From: JAABVD01 sp965204545
Lineage (GTDB): Bacteria > Verrucomicrobiota > Verrucomicrobiia > Opitutales > UBA2995
NCBI GenBank assembly: GCA_965204545.1
Contig: CBDBFA010000003.1
Span: forward strand, 124,001-188,000
Direction: 5' to 3'
Length of the DNA: 64,000 bases
Shown here piece by piece: positions 1-9,426 of the stretch; the first letter of the stretch is position 1; each line of letters starts with the position of its first letter. The translations under genes were made by a program, and so were the position numbers. The notes under the pieces are model-generated. The model ran no database searches, was not told the origin of the DNA, and worked only from the letters and a program-made list of their open reading frames with translations.

Positions 1-147
1 GTTTGCCGGAAAGTTGTACCGAAACATCAAGAGGCTGATCCACAATCCCTCGATAAAACCAAAATCCATTTTGTTGATTCCGGATTTCGTGGAAGGAGGC
101 AGCATCTCGCATCGCGAATCCGAACGATGGCAGACCAGATGATGTAG
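1..147 (+). CDS. Possible C-terminal end of a gene cut by the window edge
   Basis: Frame 1 is open from the first base to a TAG at 145-147, giving 48 residues that end in RTMADQMM. No family can be recognised from this piece. It could be the real 3' end of a gene lying left of the window, or a chance open frame, since it is short and has no diagnostic motif. The codons are not obviously unlike those of the neighbours. Confidence 0.2.
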   Translation, partial: VCRKVVPKHQEADPQSLDKTKIHFVDSGFRGRRQHLASRIRTMADQMM

Positions 148-606
148 AAAATCCATCTTGGGAATTCCGATGGATAAAGGGAGCATAAAAAATGTTTCTG
201 GCAATCCAATCTCCCTGTTAGCCCGCATATCTCACAAAATTCGTGGCGAGCGAACGGAGGTCGAGTGCTGGCGGGGGTTTCGTGCAGATTCGGGGGTGAA
301 GCCGGGTCGACACCCTGCAAAGTCCCGAATCCAGGGAAATCCCCGCCAGCGCCGACATACCGGAGCGCAGTAGAAAGTTTGTGAGATATGCGGGTTAGGT
401 TTGATTCAAGGGCTGTCGATTTTTAACCCGCATTGCGACGGAGCCATTTTCAGAGTACGGTAACCTGTCCAATTTCACGCGAACGACTCAGTTGGCAAAA
501 AATCAGTCAGTTGAGGTATTTGAAGAACCCTGTGAACTGCACCCTGTTTGACCGGGAGCCTGGTTCTATTTTAGGGGCAGAGGCCTTTTCTTGAACTGGT
601 CTGTTT
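148..606. other. Intergenic region before the TonB receptor gene
   Basis: About 460 bases without a supported gene. They hold fold-back repeat copy 1 (218-397) and, at about 423-436, a stray copy of the element's terminal sequence (TTAACCCGCATT). From about 440 to 606 nothing convincing is seen: there is no clear sigma-70 promoter and no terminator. The small open frames on both strands here lie largely inside the repeat and are not credible genes. Confidence 0.6.
218..397 (+). repeat. Fold-back (MITE-like) element, copy 1
   Basis: The element begins TTAGCCCGCATATCTCACAA and ends with the inverse complement, TTGTGAGATATGCGGGTTA. Inside are nested inverted segments: GCTGGCGGGG pairs with CCCCGCCAGC, and GATTCGGG pairs with CCCGAATC. 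The whole 180 bp can therefore fold into one long imperfect hairpin. Other copies lie at 10861-11040 (reverse), 15729-15932, 19512-19717 and, truncated, 37412-37474 (reverse). No coding sequence is expected. It is a non-autonomous repeat whose mobilising enzyme is unknown. Confidence 0.85.
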
Positions 607-3600
607 ATGTTGAATCCTTATAAAATCAACAGCAAACCGAAAAAAGATATGAGCAGTAATTTAAGAAATCATGGCCGTCTGATAGAAAGACTGATTTTGT
701 TCACGCTGGTGGGCGCATTGGGACTGTTTGCCCAGGAAGGTGACGAGGAACCTTATGAGTTAAGTCCGTTTGTGGTGGAAAGTACAGACCAGGAAGGATA
801 CACCGCGACGAGCACTTTGGCGGGAACGCGCATCAAGACGGACTTGGCCGACCTTGGATCGGCCATCTCCGTGATCACGCAGGATTTCCTGGAAGACACC
901 GGGGCAACCGGTCTTGGAACTCTGCTGTCTTACACGACAAACACGGAGGTAGGCGGCGACCAGGGTAATTTTTCAGACGCCCGGGACATTGCCAACAGCC
1001 GCTATTACCAAAAGGAAGAACGAACGGATCCGCAATTGAACACCCGCATACGTGGACTTGGCCGAGCGGACTTGACCCGCGGTTTATTCCTTACGGATAT
1101 CGGGTTTGATTCCTACAATACAGAACGTGTGACTGTGAGCCGCGGCCCAAACTCACTCTTATTCGGCATCGGTAGTCCGGGAGGTGTGATCGACGCCAGC
1201 CTGAAAAAGGCGGTGCAAAACAACAACTTTGGCGAGGTAAAAGCCAGGGTGGATAACTACGGGACATTCCGGTCGGAATTCGACGTGAATCGAGTCATAG
1301 TGGAGGACCGTCTGGCCATCCGGGTGGCTGCATTGCGCAATGATGCGCGATACAAACAGGAAGAGGCCTGGACGCGGGACGAGCGGATTTACGCCAACAT
1401 GGAACTGGTTCTGTTCAAAAATGAAAATAGCGACTTCCTTGGCGCGACGAGAATTCGGGCAAATGGAGAAGTTGGAACCACCAGGGAATCTCCTATTGAA
1501 GTGATACCGCCGACGGTGGCTTATAGCGGATGGTTTGAGCCAGTTCCATCATCCATCCAGCAATTTACCGGTATAGCCCCCCCAGCGAAAGTCGTTCATC
1601 CCAATGAGGGAGGGACATGGGAATTCCAGGAAACTTACAATCCTCTCGTTGCCAGACTGGAAAGCCAAATCAACACCAACGTGCATCCGGCATACTTTCG
1701 CTTTATTGCCGCGCATTTTAACGATCCCAATGCGACAACGGCAGATGTGGGGACCGGAGACGGGCTTCAGGGGTACCAGGGCGTTATTACATGGAGGACG
1801 AATCTGGATACATTGGACAGTACGGGTCTGGCCGGCACTCCGGGCGCAATAGCCGCCTTTGGAGCAGACGCTCCGGGGGATACGCCGGTAAATAGGACTT
1901 CGGAGTACCATGCCCAGAGTCCTTTCGGGGAACCGTTTGCCATCGGATTTGCTGCGCCAACCCTAAGGAATACCGACGTATTCGATTACCGCAATCATAT
2001 CTACTCAGGCGGAATCGACAATCTTGAACGGAAATTCGACGCCCACAGCGTGACCTTGGAACAAGGTTTCTTTAACAACAAAATGGCTATTGAGGCGACA
2101 TTCGACAAACAACATTATGAGACGACTCAGGACTTCTTCTTTCAAGGCGGACGCGACCAGAGTACATCCGGAACCTACGACATCAATGTCTCGATTGCCG
2201 AGTACTTGCAAAACGGTCAGCCGAACCCGAATCTTGGCCGGGCCTACTCGCGGGTGGCGATTCCTGAGATTGAATTAAAGGAACTGGATCGGGAAACCGT
2301 CCGTTTAACAATTTTCGGCGAGCTTGATTTCTCGGAGAAGGAAAACTGGTTGCAACATCTGGGGCGGCATCGTTTCACAGCCCTGTATAACGATCACACC
2401 TTTGACAGGCGTTCTTCCCAATGGGAACACGCCTGGGTAAGCGATGATTTTAATGTTATCGATGCCGTCCAGGGCAATACCCTGACGGCTAATCGCAGGG
2501 GCTTTACTACGGTGGTATGGACAAGCGACTCCCTACTGGGGTTGTCCTCAATCGACGATGTTCGCTTGAACAAGATTAACATACCCCATCCCCAACCGGG
2601 TGATTCCTATCGGGTACTTTACGCGGACACCAGCTCCAGTAACGCGGGGCGCACTTTGCGAACGGGAACGGTCACGAACGAGCGTTTTCTCGATGGAATG
2701 GATATTTCACAGACCCAAATCGAGGCCAAAGCATTTGCCTGGCAAAGTTACTTTTTGGATAATCACATTGTCGGGTTACTGGGTTATCGTGAGGACGATA
2801 CCGTCAGCTTTAACCGCGCCACCGTTGGGGAAGTCGGATTTGAAGAACGGGATGAAGAAGGCCGTTGGAAGCCGCAATTTACAAGGCTATCGAATACCCC
2901 TGCCCTGGAAGAGTTCGGTGACACCCAGACCTGGAGTGTTGTTGGACGTTATCCCGAAGGGCTATTGGGCGATCTCCCCGGAAACCTTGATTTGCAGGTA
3001 CATTATGCCGAATCGGAAAACTTCAATCCAATAGGTTTCAGGAATGATGCATTGGGACGGCCCATAGGGCAACCGACCGCAACCACCAAGGAATATGGGT
3101 TTTTGATCAAGACCGTTGATAATAAACTCAATTTCAAGGTAAATTGGTTCGAAACGAGCCTGAATGATCAGAATGCGCCCCCGAGGGTGAATACGCTTTC
3201 CTATGCGCTTAATCGCATCAATGATTACCGGGATGCTGAAATCAATCTTGAACTTCCCTTCTCTGATCAGTTTGAGACAATCAGTGGAGATCCGGCCTCG
3301 TTCCCGATTAAGGATTATGACGCATTCTACTCTTCCATGCTGAATGCCATTCCGGATGAACTGAGGAATATCTCCAACATCAGGCAAGTGGACGTAACGG
3401 GGGATGGTGTCTGGGATAGCATGGAAGCCGACAGCGTTCAAAACCTGCGCTCAACCCAGAATCGGATCGCCAAGGGCGTCGAATTCGAAGTGGTCGCCAA
3501 TCCAACCATAAACTGGCGCATGATTCTAAATGTCAGCCAACAGGAAACAATTAACAGCAATACGGCTTCGACGATGGGACCCGTGGTGGAAGCATTTACG

Positions 3601-4128
3601 GCCAATTTAAGAAGCAGCAGGTTGGGCGAGCTGAGAATGTCTGCCGGGGGTACGACCGTGCTCCGTCCGATCGAGGAACTCTGGTTATCCCAGAACGTTG
3701 CTGTACTTCGTGCCGCCACCGCATTGGATAATACCGTCTCCAATGAACAACGCGAATGGCGTTTCAATGGCATTACTTCCTATTCCTTCACGCAAGGGTG
3801 GTTGAATGGTTTGAACGTGGGCGGTTCTATCCGCTGGGAGGACGAGGTGGCAACCGGCTATGTATTCGCACTGGATCCGGAAGCAGGAGTACCCATACCC
3901 CTGGTCGATCAGCCCCTTATGAGTGATTCCCTCCTGCATGGTGACCTTTTTGCTTCCTACAGATGGAAGCTGACCGACAAAATAGACTGGAAAATCCAGT
4001 TAAACATCAGGAACGCCTTTGGGGATGACGATGATATTCCGGTCAAGACAAATCCGGATGGGGAAGTAGCTGTGATACGGATCCCGAATCCGAGAACGAT
4101 TATGATCACCAATACGTTTTCGTTTTAA
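607..4128 (+). CDS. TonB-dependent outer-membrane receptor
   Basis: A 1173-residue predicted TonB-dependent receptor, probably importing an oligosaccharide or another large ligand across the outer membrane. A hydrophobic signal sequence (about residues 28-42) ends near FAQ. If the internal Met15 is the true start, the signal peptide is of normal length. The segment YELSPFVVE, followed by a plug domain (about residues 65-210, with GSAISVITQDFLEDTGA), is typical of Opitutaceae receptors. The rest is a beta-barrel of the usual size ending in aromatic F-S-F, as outer-membrane barrels do. It lies 35 bp upstream of a sulfatase gene on the same strand, so it probably serves a sulfated-glycan locus. 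The ligand cannot be read from the sequence. A related but truncated receptor is at 29300-31092. Confidence 0.92.
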   Translation: MLNPYKINSKPKKDMSSNLRNHGRLIERLILFTLVGALGLFAQEGDEEPYELSPFVVESTDQEGYTATSTLAGTRIKTDLADLGSAISVITQDFLEDTGATGLGTLLSYTTNTEVGGDQGNFSDARDIANSRYYQKEERTDPQLNTRIRGLGRADLTRGLFLTDIGFDSYNTERVTVSRGPNSLLFGIGSPGGVIDASLKKAVQNNNFGEVKARVDNYGTFRSEFDVNRVIVEDRLAIRVAALRNDARYKQEEAWTRDERIYANMELVLFKNENSDFLGATRIRANGEVGTTRESPIEVIPPTVAYSGWFEPVPSSIQQFTGIAPPAKVVHPNEGGTWEFQETYNPLVARLESQINTNVHPAYFRFIAAHFNDPNATTADVGTGDGLQGYQGVITWRTNLDTLDSTGLAGTPGAIAAFGADAPGDTPVNRTSEYHAQSPFGEPFAIGFAAPTLRNTDVFDYRNHIYSGGIDNLERKFDAHSVTLEQGFFNNKMAIEATFDKQHYETTQDFFFQGGRDQSTSGTYDINVSIAEYLQNGQPNPNLGRAYSRVAIPEIELKELDRETVRLTIFGELDFSEKENWLQHLGRHRFTALYNDHTFDRRSSQWEHAWVSDDFNVIDAVQGNTLTANRRGFTTVVWTSDSLLGLSSIDDVRLNKINIPHPQPGDSYRVLYADTSSSNAGRTLRTGTVTNERFLDGMDISQTQIEAKAFAWQSYFLDNHIVGLLGYREDDTVSFNRATVGEVGFEERDEEGRWKPQFTRLSNTPALEEFGDTQTWSVVGRYPEGLLGDLPGNLDLQVHYAESENFNPIGFRNDALGRPIGQPTATTKEYGFLIKTVDNKLNFKVNWFETSLNDQNAPPRVNTLSYALNRINDYRDAEINLELPFSDQFETISGDPASFPIKDYDAFYSSMLNAIPDELRNISNIRQVDVTGDGVWDSMEADSVQNLRSTQNRIAKGVEFEVVANPTINWRMILNVSQQETINSNTASTMGPVVEAFTANLRSSRLGELRMSAGGTTVLRPIEELWLSQNVAVLRAATALDNTVSNEQREWRFNGITSYSFTQGWLNGLNVGGSIRWEDEVATGYVFALDPEAGVPIPLVDQPLMSDSLLHGDLFASYRWKLTDKIDWKIQLNIRNAFGDDDDIPVKTNPDGEVAVIRIPNPRTIMITNTFSF

Positions 4129-4163
4129 AAGGGCGGATTCGCAACCGTAAGCAAGGCAATCGG

Positions 4164-5630
4164 ATGAAGGTTTTCCATCATGCACTTGTCGGAATCTTAC
4201 TGGTTGCTGCTTCCGCCTACGGCCAAAACAACCCACCCGATATTCTCCTGATTACCTCCGAGGATAACGGTCCTGAATTGAGTTGTTATGGTGAGCCCTA
4301 CGTGAAGACCCCTCACCTGGATAGGTTGGCCCGGAACGGCGTGCGCTTCAACCGGGCCTTTGTAACCCAGCCAGGATGCAGCCAGTCCCGGTCCTCCATA
4401 TTGACGGGCTTGTATCCGCATCAGAATGGCCAGATTGGGCTGGCAACATGGGGGTTCCGGATGTATCGGGAGGAGACACCGAATATGATTCGCAGCTTAA
4501 AGGAGGCGGGGTATCGCACCGGGATTATCGGTAAGTTGCACATCAATCCGGCATCGGCTTTCCCCTTTGATTTCAAGGAATTCCCGAAAGCCAATTTCAC
4601 TCGAAATAAACTCACCGGGTATGAGAAACACGCTGGTGAATTTATCCGGGAATCAGAGCAACCGTATTTTCTCATGGTAAACTATCCGGATGCGCACCGC
4701 CCATTCATTCCCCAGGTGGACGACATGCCGGAGAATCCTTTGAGCGGAGACGATGTCAAGCCCCTGTCCTATTTGGGAGTAGATCATCCTGAGCTACGAA
4801 AGCAGACGGCCGATTACTATAGCTGTATGGAACGCCTGGATACGCTGATCGGCAAGCTTCTGGATACCTTGAAAAAGAGCGGCAAGGCGGAAAATACGCT
4901 GGTTATCTATCTCGGCGATCACGGAGCGGACTTGCTTCGAGGCAAAAGGACGCCCTACGAGGGGGGGCTTCGTGTGCCCTTGATTGTGTCATGGCCGGGC
5001 AAGGCAAAAGCGGGACAGGTCAGGCAGGAACTTGTTTCCATGGTAGATCTGTTTCCGACCGCTCTGGAGGTCTCGGGTGGCAAAGCCCCAAGTTCCCTGC
5101 CAGGCAGGTCGCTGGTTCCGCTGCTGAAAGGGGAAACGCCCGACTGGCGTGAATACCTGTATGCGGAATGGCACCTGCATTCCCCCCTGAACTTTTACCC
5201 GCAACGCACGGTTCGCAACGACCGCTATAAACTCATCCACAACCTGATGCCCGGCACAGAGAATCCCGGCTATGATTGGACCATGGATGCATTTTTCCCG
5301 GAACTTGCCGATAGCATTATCGAGGGAGACGATGCTGTTTCCGCCGCTTACAGCCGGATGAAACGCCCCCCGGAATTCGAGTTGTATGATTTGAGACGCG
5401 ATCCCTATGAGTTCAACAACCTCTCCGATGATAAGGACCATCGGAATATTCTCAAAAAGTTAAAGCGGGAACTCACTTTGTGGCAGCAGAGGACGAACGA
5501 CCCGTTGCGTCATCCCAAACTCTTGGGGAAATTGAAAGCGGAGATCGAAGCCACTTTTGCAAACGGAGAACCCGAGAAGAGAGCGGACAGGACCTGGCAC
5601 TATCCGGATTATTTTTTCACAGCTCCGTGA
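4164..5630 (+). CDS. Secreted sulfatase, heparan N-sulfatase-like (S1 family)
   Basis: A 488-residue sulfatase of the alkaline-phosphatase superfamily, predicted to hydrolyse a sulfate ester or sulfamate in the periplasm. A signal peptide (about residues 1-20, ending AYG) precedes the first metal-binding strand (ITSEDNG). The formylglycine site is C72-S-Q-S-R76, with Gln where the family normally has Pro or Ala. The LTGLYPHQNG context and IGKLHI are as in SGSH-like sulfatases. The second metal site is YLGDHG, and the C-terminal DLRRDPYEFNNL is typical. It is a close paralogue of the gene at 56604-58058, which shares the unusual motif. It follows the TonB receptor and precedes a BNR protein on the same strand. 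Substrate assignment is inference. Confidence 0.9.
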   Translation: MKVFHHALVGILLVAASAYGQNNPPDILLITSEDNGPELSCYGEPYVKTPHLDRLARNGVRFNRAFVTQPGCSQSRSSILTGLYPHQNGQIGLATWGFRMYREETPNMIRSLKEAGYRTGIIGKLHINPASAFPFDFKEFPKANFTRNKLTGYEKHAGEFIRESEQPYFLMVNYPDAHRPFIPQVDDMPENPLSGDDVKPLSYLGVDHPELRKQTADYYSCMERLDTLIGKLLDTLKKSGKAENTLVIYLGDHGADLLRGKRTPYEGGLRVPLIVSWPGKAKAGQVRQELVSMVDLFPTALEVSGGKAPSSLPGRSLVPLLKGETPDWREYLYAEWHLHSPLNFYPQRTVRNDRYKLIHNLMPGTENPGYDWTMDAFFPELADSIIEGDDAVSAAYSRMKRPPEFELYDLRRDPYEFNNLSDDKDHRNILKKLKRELTLWQQRTNDPLRHPKLLGKLKAEIEATFANGEPEKRADRTWHYPDYFFTAP

Positions 5631-5687
5631 TAGATTCGCCAACAGGGCGAAACGAAGCGCCTTAAATTCATTGGAAACAACTCAATA

Positions 5688-6995
5688 ATGAACCTCCTTA
5701 CTAAATTAATTCCAGCTGTTCTGCCAATCTGCTCGTTGACCACGGATATGACAGTTGCAGCGTCGCAGCCAACCGAGATGCCGGTCGTCGAATGGACCGC
5801 TGGCGACACGCCCGATTTTCGCTATCGGTTTCTGGATGATGTGAAAATCACCCAATTGCTCTATGCGACTCCGGAGACCGGAACCTTTAGCCACCACGGA
5901 TTCCTCACTTATTTCGAGGGAGTTCTGTTCGCCTGCTGGGACAGCCAAGCCCGCGATGAAAACACTTCGGGCCAGCATGGCGTCTACCGCTATTCTACCG
6001 ACAAGGGAGAGACCTGGTCCGAGCTGAGATCTTTGTTTCCTTCGCTTGCCGATAAGGTCCCGGCCTCAGTAGCAAAAGTACCCAAACCGTTTCAAACCTC
6101 CCAAGGTTTTGCTGAAATCGACGGTAGGCTTTACGCGGTGACCTGTGTTGACAGAGCCTTGAGAGAAAAGGTCTATCGTTATAATGAGGTATCACGGACC
6201 CGGATCGGATTCCTGGCCCGCGAAGTGCGTGTGGACGGAACGCTTGGTGAAGTCTTCTGGTTGTCCGACACGGCCCCCGAGCCGGAACCCGGTTATCCTG
6301 CTCTTCCGGTCGGCGACCGGTCGCTCGTCGCCAAATTCAAAGCCTATTTCATGGAACCGGCCCACTTGCCTCAACTCCTCTTCCGACCGAGACAGTGGCC
6401 AGACTCGGATGATGAACACCGCATGACCGAGCCCACACAGCCCTGGCGCCTCGACAGCGGCACCTGGGTAAGACTCTACCGGAATCAGGGGACGATCCAT
6501 GGGACCACCCGTGCCGAAATCGAAGCCTCCAGGCCCCGGCGGCACTACGCCTCGTTCTCCTTCGATGACGGGAAAACGTGGAGCCCACCCACGCGTACCA
6601 ATTTTCCCGATACCGGCTCACGGGCCAATTCAGGACGATTGCCGGACGGCCAGTTCTACGTGATCAACAACCCCCTTCCCATGTCGGCCAGACAGGGGGG
6701 GCGTACCATGCTTGCCATATCATTATCTCGCGATGGTCTGAATTTCGATCGCATGGCTGTTATCAGGTTTATCGCTCCGCAACAGCGCTATGAAGGTATG
6801 GCAAAGGGAGCCAATGGATTCCAGTACCCACATTCGGTTGTTGTCGGAAATTACCTGTGGGTAATCTATTCCGTGAACAAGGAAGACATGGAAGTGGCCC
6901 GAATTCCGCTGGCGGAACTTTACGCGCTCGATAGATCATCGCAAAGGCCCGTCGCCCCTCAGCACGACTATCACCGCCCTGGATCCCTGCCTTGA
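5688..6995 (+). CDS. BNR-repeat (sialidase-superfamily) secreted protein, paralogue A
   Basis: A 435-residue protein with a signal sequence (about residues 1-25). It carries Asp-box motifs of the sialidase beta-propeller type: STDKGETW near residue 103 and SFDDGKTW near 293, plus a degenerate SRDGLNF. The F/Y-R-I-P motif that carries the first catalytic arginine of GH33 sialidases is not visible, so sialidase activity is not claimed; it may be a glycan-binding propeller or another exo-glycosidase. It is a paralogue of 11117-12421, with some stretches almost identical at DNA level. It sits between the sulfatase and the SSS symporter on the same strand. Confidence 0.75.
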   Translation: MNLLTKLIPAVLPICSLTTDMTVAASQPTEMPVVEWTAGDTPDFRYRFLDDVKITQLLYATPETGTFSHHGFLTYFEGVLFACWDSQARDENTSGQHGVYRYSTDKGETWSELRSLFPSLADKVPASVAKVPKPFQTSQGFAEIDGRLYAVTCVDRALREKVYRYNEVSRTRIGFLAREVRVDGTLGEVFWLSDTAPEPEPGYPALPVGDRSLVAKFKAYFMEPAHLPQLLFRPRQWPDSDDEHRMTEPTQPWRLDSGTWVRLYRNQGTIHGTTRAEIEASRPRRHYASFSFDDGKTWSPPTRTNFPDTGSRANSGRLPDGQFYVINNPLPMSARQGGRTMLAISLSRDGLNFDRMAVIRFIAPQQRYEGMAKGANGFQYPHSVVVGNYLWVIYSVNKEDMEVARIPLAELYALDRSSQRPVAPQHDYHRPGSLP

Positions 6996-7091
6996 GTTTT
7001 CGAAAAAAGAGCAGACGTGGAAAATGGTTAAGGTTTAAAAGGCGCAAGAGATCCTTCTGGCGCTATTGTTGTAAGAAGTGCTGGATTAGTA

Positions 7092-8588
7092 ATGACCCTT
7101 GTTGACTGGATTCTCGTCTTTATGTACGCGACTTCGACGATCGCGGTTGGCTGGTATTTTGGCAGAAAACAGGAAGACACAAAAGAGTATTTCATTGGAT
7201 CGGGTAGCATGAATCCGGTCCTGATTGGCGTCTCTTTGTTCGCCACGCTTCTGAGTACGATCAGCTATCTGGCAATTCCAGGAGAAGTGCTGGGCAAGGG
7301 GCCCGCTTATATGGCCATCTACCTTTCCTATCCATTCATTTTCCTCGTCCTGGCATTTGTGATTCTTCCCGTCTACATGAAGAATCGTGTCACAAGCGCC
7401 TATGAGTTGCTGGAACAACGCCTTGGATTGAGTGTTCGCATGCTGGGTGCGGCGATGTTTCTCTCGTTAAGACTGGTTTGGATGTCCTTGCTTATTTACC
7501 TGACGGCCAAGGCTATTGCCATCATGATCGGCGCGGGAGATGAAACGATTCCCTGGATCGTTATAGTAACCGCGATCTTTGCCATAACCTATACCTCTGT
7601 CGGAGGGCTTCGAGCGGTCGTCATAACCGACCTGATGCAATCCCTTCTTTTATACGGCGGGGCATTGATCGTTATCGGAACGGTTACCTGGAAGCTGGGC
7701 GGCTTCGCCTGGTTTCCAACTGAATGGCAATCGAATGTGTGGGATAAGCAACCATTTTTCAGTATTGATCCGTCAACAAGAGTGACAGTCGCAGGCTCCA
7801 TGCTGTGGATTTTCCTGTTTCTCGTATGCACTTCCATGGGCGATCAGGTTTCCGTCCAGCGTTTCATGTCGACAAAGGATGTCAGGGCCGTCCGTAAAGC
7901 TATCGCCATGCAATTGACCACAGCCTTCGTTGTTGGTTCGACGCTGAGTGTGGTTGGCTTGGCCCTGCTTGGATTTTTCCAGGTAAATCCAGATTTGTTG
8001 CCGGCGGATGGATCCATAAAATCTCAAGCCGATCAGCTATTTCCTCACTTCATAGCGGCTCAACTGCCACCGGTGGTAACGGGACTGGTGGTCTCGGGCC
8101 TTTTCGCGGCGGCAATGTCCAGTATCGACTCCGGTGTAAATTCCATCACGGCTGTCGTGATGACCGACTTCCTCGACCGATTTGGGCGAAAACCCCGGTC
8201 GGAGAAACAGCATCTGCGCATGGCGCGCAGCCTGGCCATCGGCATCGGAGTCATCGTTGTCTCAATCAGTACGCTGATGAAGTATGTGCCGGGCAATTTC
8301 CTGGCAGTCACGAATAAGACGACCAATCTGCTCACCGGACCCATAGCGCTGTTGTTTATTTTTGCACTCTTTGTGCCCTTTGCCAACACGCCTGGGGTTT
8401 GGATCGCAACCTTGGCCAGTGTCGCAACCGCCGCAATTGCTGCGTTCTCCGGAGTCATTTTTGGACCGGATCCGGTTACGGGACTGGATCCGATCAGCTT
8501 CCAGTTGATTCTGCCCTCCAGCCTGATTGTTGGTCTGCTGGTCGGCATTGTAGCCTGCAAACTGTTTTCCAGGACTAAGAAAAGCTAG
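7092..8588 (+). CDS. Sodium:solute symporter (SSS family)
   Basis: A 498-residue inner-membrane protein with many hydrophobic segments and the hallmarks of the solute:sodium symporter family. These are YFGRKQEDTKEYFIGSG near the N terminus, FATLLSTISYLAIPGE, and the signature-like GLFAAAMSSIDSGVNSI near residue 340. It most likely takes up a sugar, sugar acid or similar small solute with sodium, as is common in marine bacteria. The neighbouring aldolase, dehydrogenase and GH88 genes suggest a sugar acid or deoxy-sugar derivative, but this is inference. Its length is normal for the family. Upstream is a BNR protein and downstream, 52 bp away, the HpcH/HpaI aldolase. Confidence 0.9.
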   Translation: MTLVDWILVFMYATSTIAVGWYFGRKQEDTKEYFIGSGSMNPVLIGVSLFATLLSTISYLAIPGEVLGKGPAYMAIYLSYPFIFLVLAFVILPVYMKNRVTSAYELLEQRLGLSVRMLGAAMFLSLRLVWMSLLIYLTAKAIAIMIGAGDETIPWIVIVTAIFAITYTSVGGLRAVVITDLMQSLLLYGGALIVIGTVTWKLGGFAWFPTEWQSNVWDKQPFFSIDPSTRVTVAGSMLWIFLFLVCTSMGDQVSVQRFMSTKDVRAVRKAIAMQLTTAFVVGSTLSVVGLALLGFFQVNPDLLPADGSIKSQADQLFPHFIAAQLPPVVTGLVVSGLFAAAMSSIDSGVNSITAVVMTDFLDRFGRKPRSEKQHLRMARSLAIGIGVIVVSISTLMKYVPGNFLAVTNKTTNLLTGPIALLFIFALFVPFANTPGVWIATLASVATAAIAAFSGVIFGPDPVTGLDPISFQLILPSSLIVGLLVGIVACKLFSRTKKS

Positions 8589-8640
8589 TTGGTATGTCGT
8601 CAATTTTCACACATCAACACATTACGCAGAAAAAACCATC

Positions 8641-9402
8641 ATGAGAAAAAGCAAAGCTCTCGCCCGCATGCGCAAGGGTGAAATCATCCGCACGTGTCTG
8701 CTTGGACATTACATACCGGCATTCGTCTGCCATGCAGCTCGAGCGGGTTACGATTGTATCTGGCTGGATCTGGAACACAGGCTTTTCTCACCTCGCGAGG
8801 TCCAGGCCCTCCTGGCGTTCTCGCATCTTTACGATATCGACATCATGCTGAGGCCCCCGACGGTTGAAAAGATTGGGTTGTATCGCTATCTTGAGGACGG
8901 CGCCGCTGGATTGCTCGTTCCACAAGTGTCCACCGCCGAAATGGCGCAGAAGCTTGTCGACGCTATCAAGTTTCCCCCCTTCGGTGAGCGGGGAATTGAC
9001 AACAGCGGTTTGGACGCCGACTTCCAATATCACGATCCGGATGAATTTGCGGCATGGGCAAACCGGGAGACATTTCTTTGCGTGCAGATCGAGACACCGC
9101 TTGCCGTTCGCAATGTTGAGTCAATTGCCGCGGTCGAAGGAGTGGACATGATCTTCGTGGGACCGGCAGACCTGGGATTGCGTTTACGGCAGAGTGGCGA
9201 GATGACGCTTGAGCAGGCATGGGAAACCGTGGCTGCCGCCTGCCAGAAGCACGGAGTCGCTTTCGGAGGCCCCGCTCTATTGCCGGAGGATTTAAATCGA
9301 CGCGCTCGCCAGGGAGCGCAATTGCTGGTGGCCAGCGCCGAATTCAAAAGTTGGTCGAATGGATTGAAGGAGGATATCCGGAAATTCGATAAAGCGACAT
9401 GA
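8641..9402 (+). CDS. HpcH/HpaI-family class II aldolase
   Basis: A 253-residue cytoplasmic aldolase of the HpcH/HpaI family. These enzymes split 2-keto-3-deoxy acids into pyruvate (or a related keto acid) and an aldehyde, using a divalent metal. Visible family residues are the catalytic His in DLEH (H46), R71 in LRPP, and the metal ligands E151 (QIETP) and D177 (VGPADLG). Length is as usual. The gene is followed 24 bp later by an aldehyde dehydrogenase, which could oxidise the aldehyde product. Together with GH88 downstream this fits breakdown of a uronate- or deoxysugar-derived keto acid. The exact substrate (2-dehydro-3-deoxyglucarate, KDG-like or rhamnonate-like) cannot be decided. Confidence 0.88.
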   Translation: MRKSKALARMRKGEIIRTCLLGHYIPAFVCHAARAGYDCIWLDLEHRLFSPREVQALLAFSHLYDIDIMLRPPTVEKIGLYRYLEDGAAGLLVPQVSTAEMAQKLVDAIKFPPFGERGIDNSGLDADFQYHDPDEFAAWANRETFLCVQIETPLAVRNVESIAAVEGVDMIFVGPADLGLRLRQSGEMTLEQAWETVAAACQKHGVAFGGPALLPEDLNRRARQGAQLLVASAEFKSWSNGLKEDIRKFDKAT

Positions 9403-9426
9403 AACCATTAAGGAAGGAACCAAAAA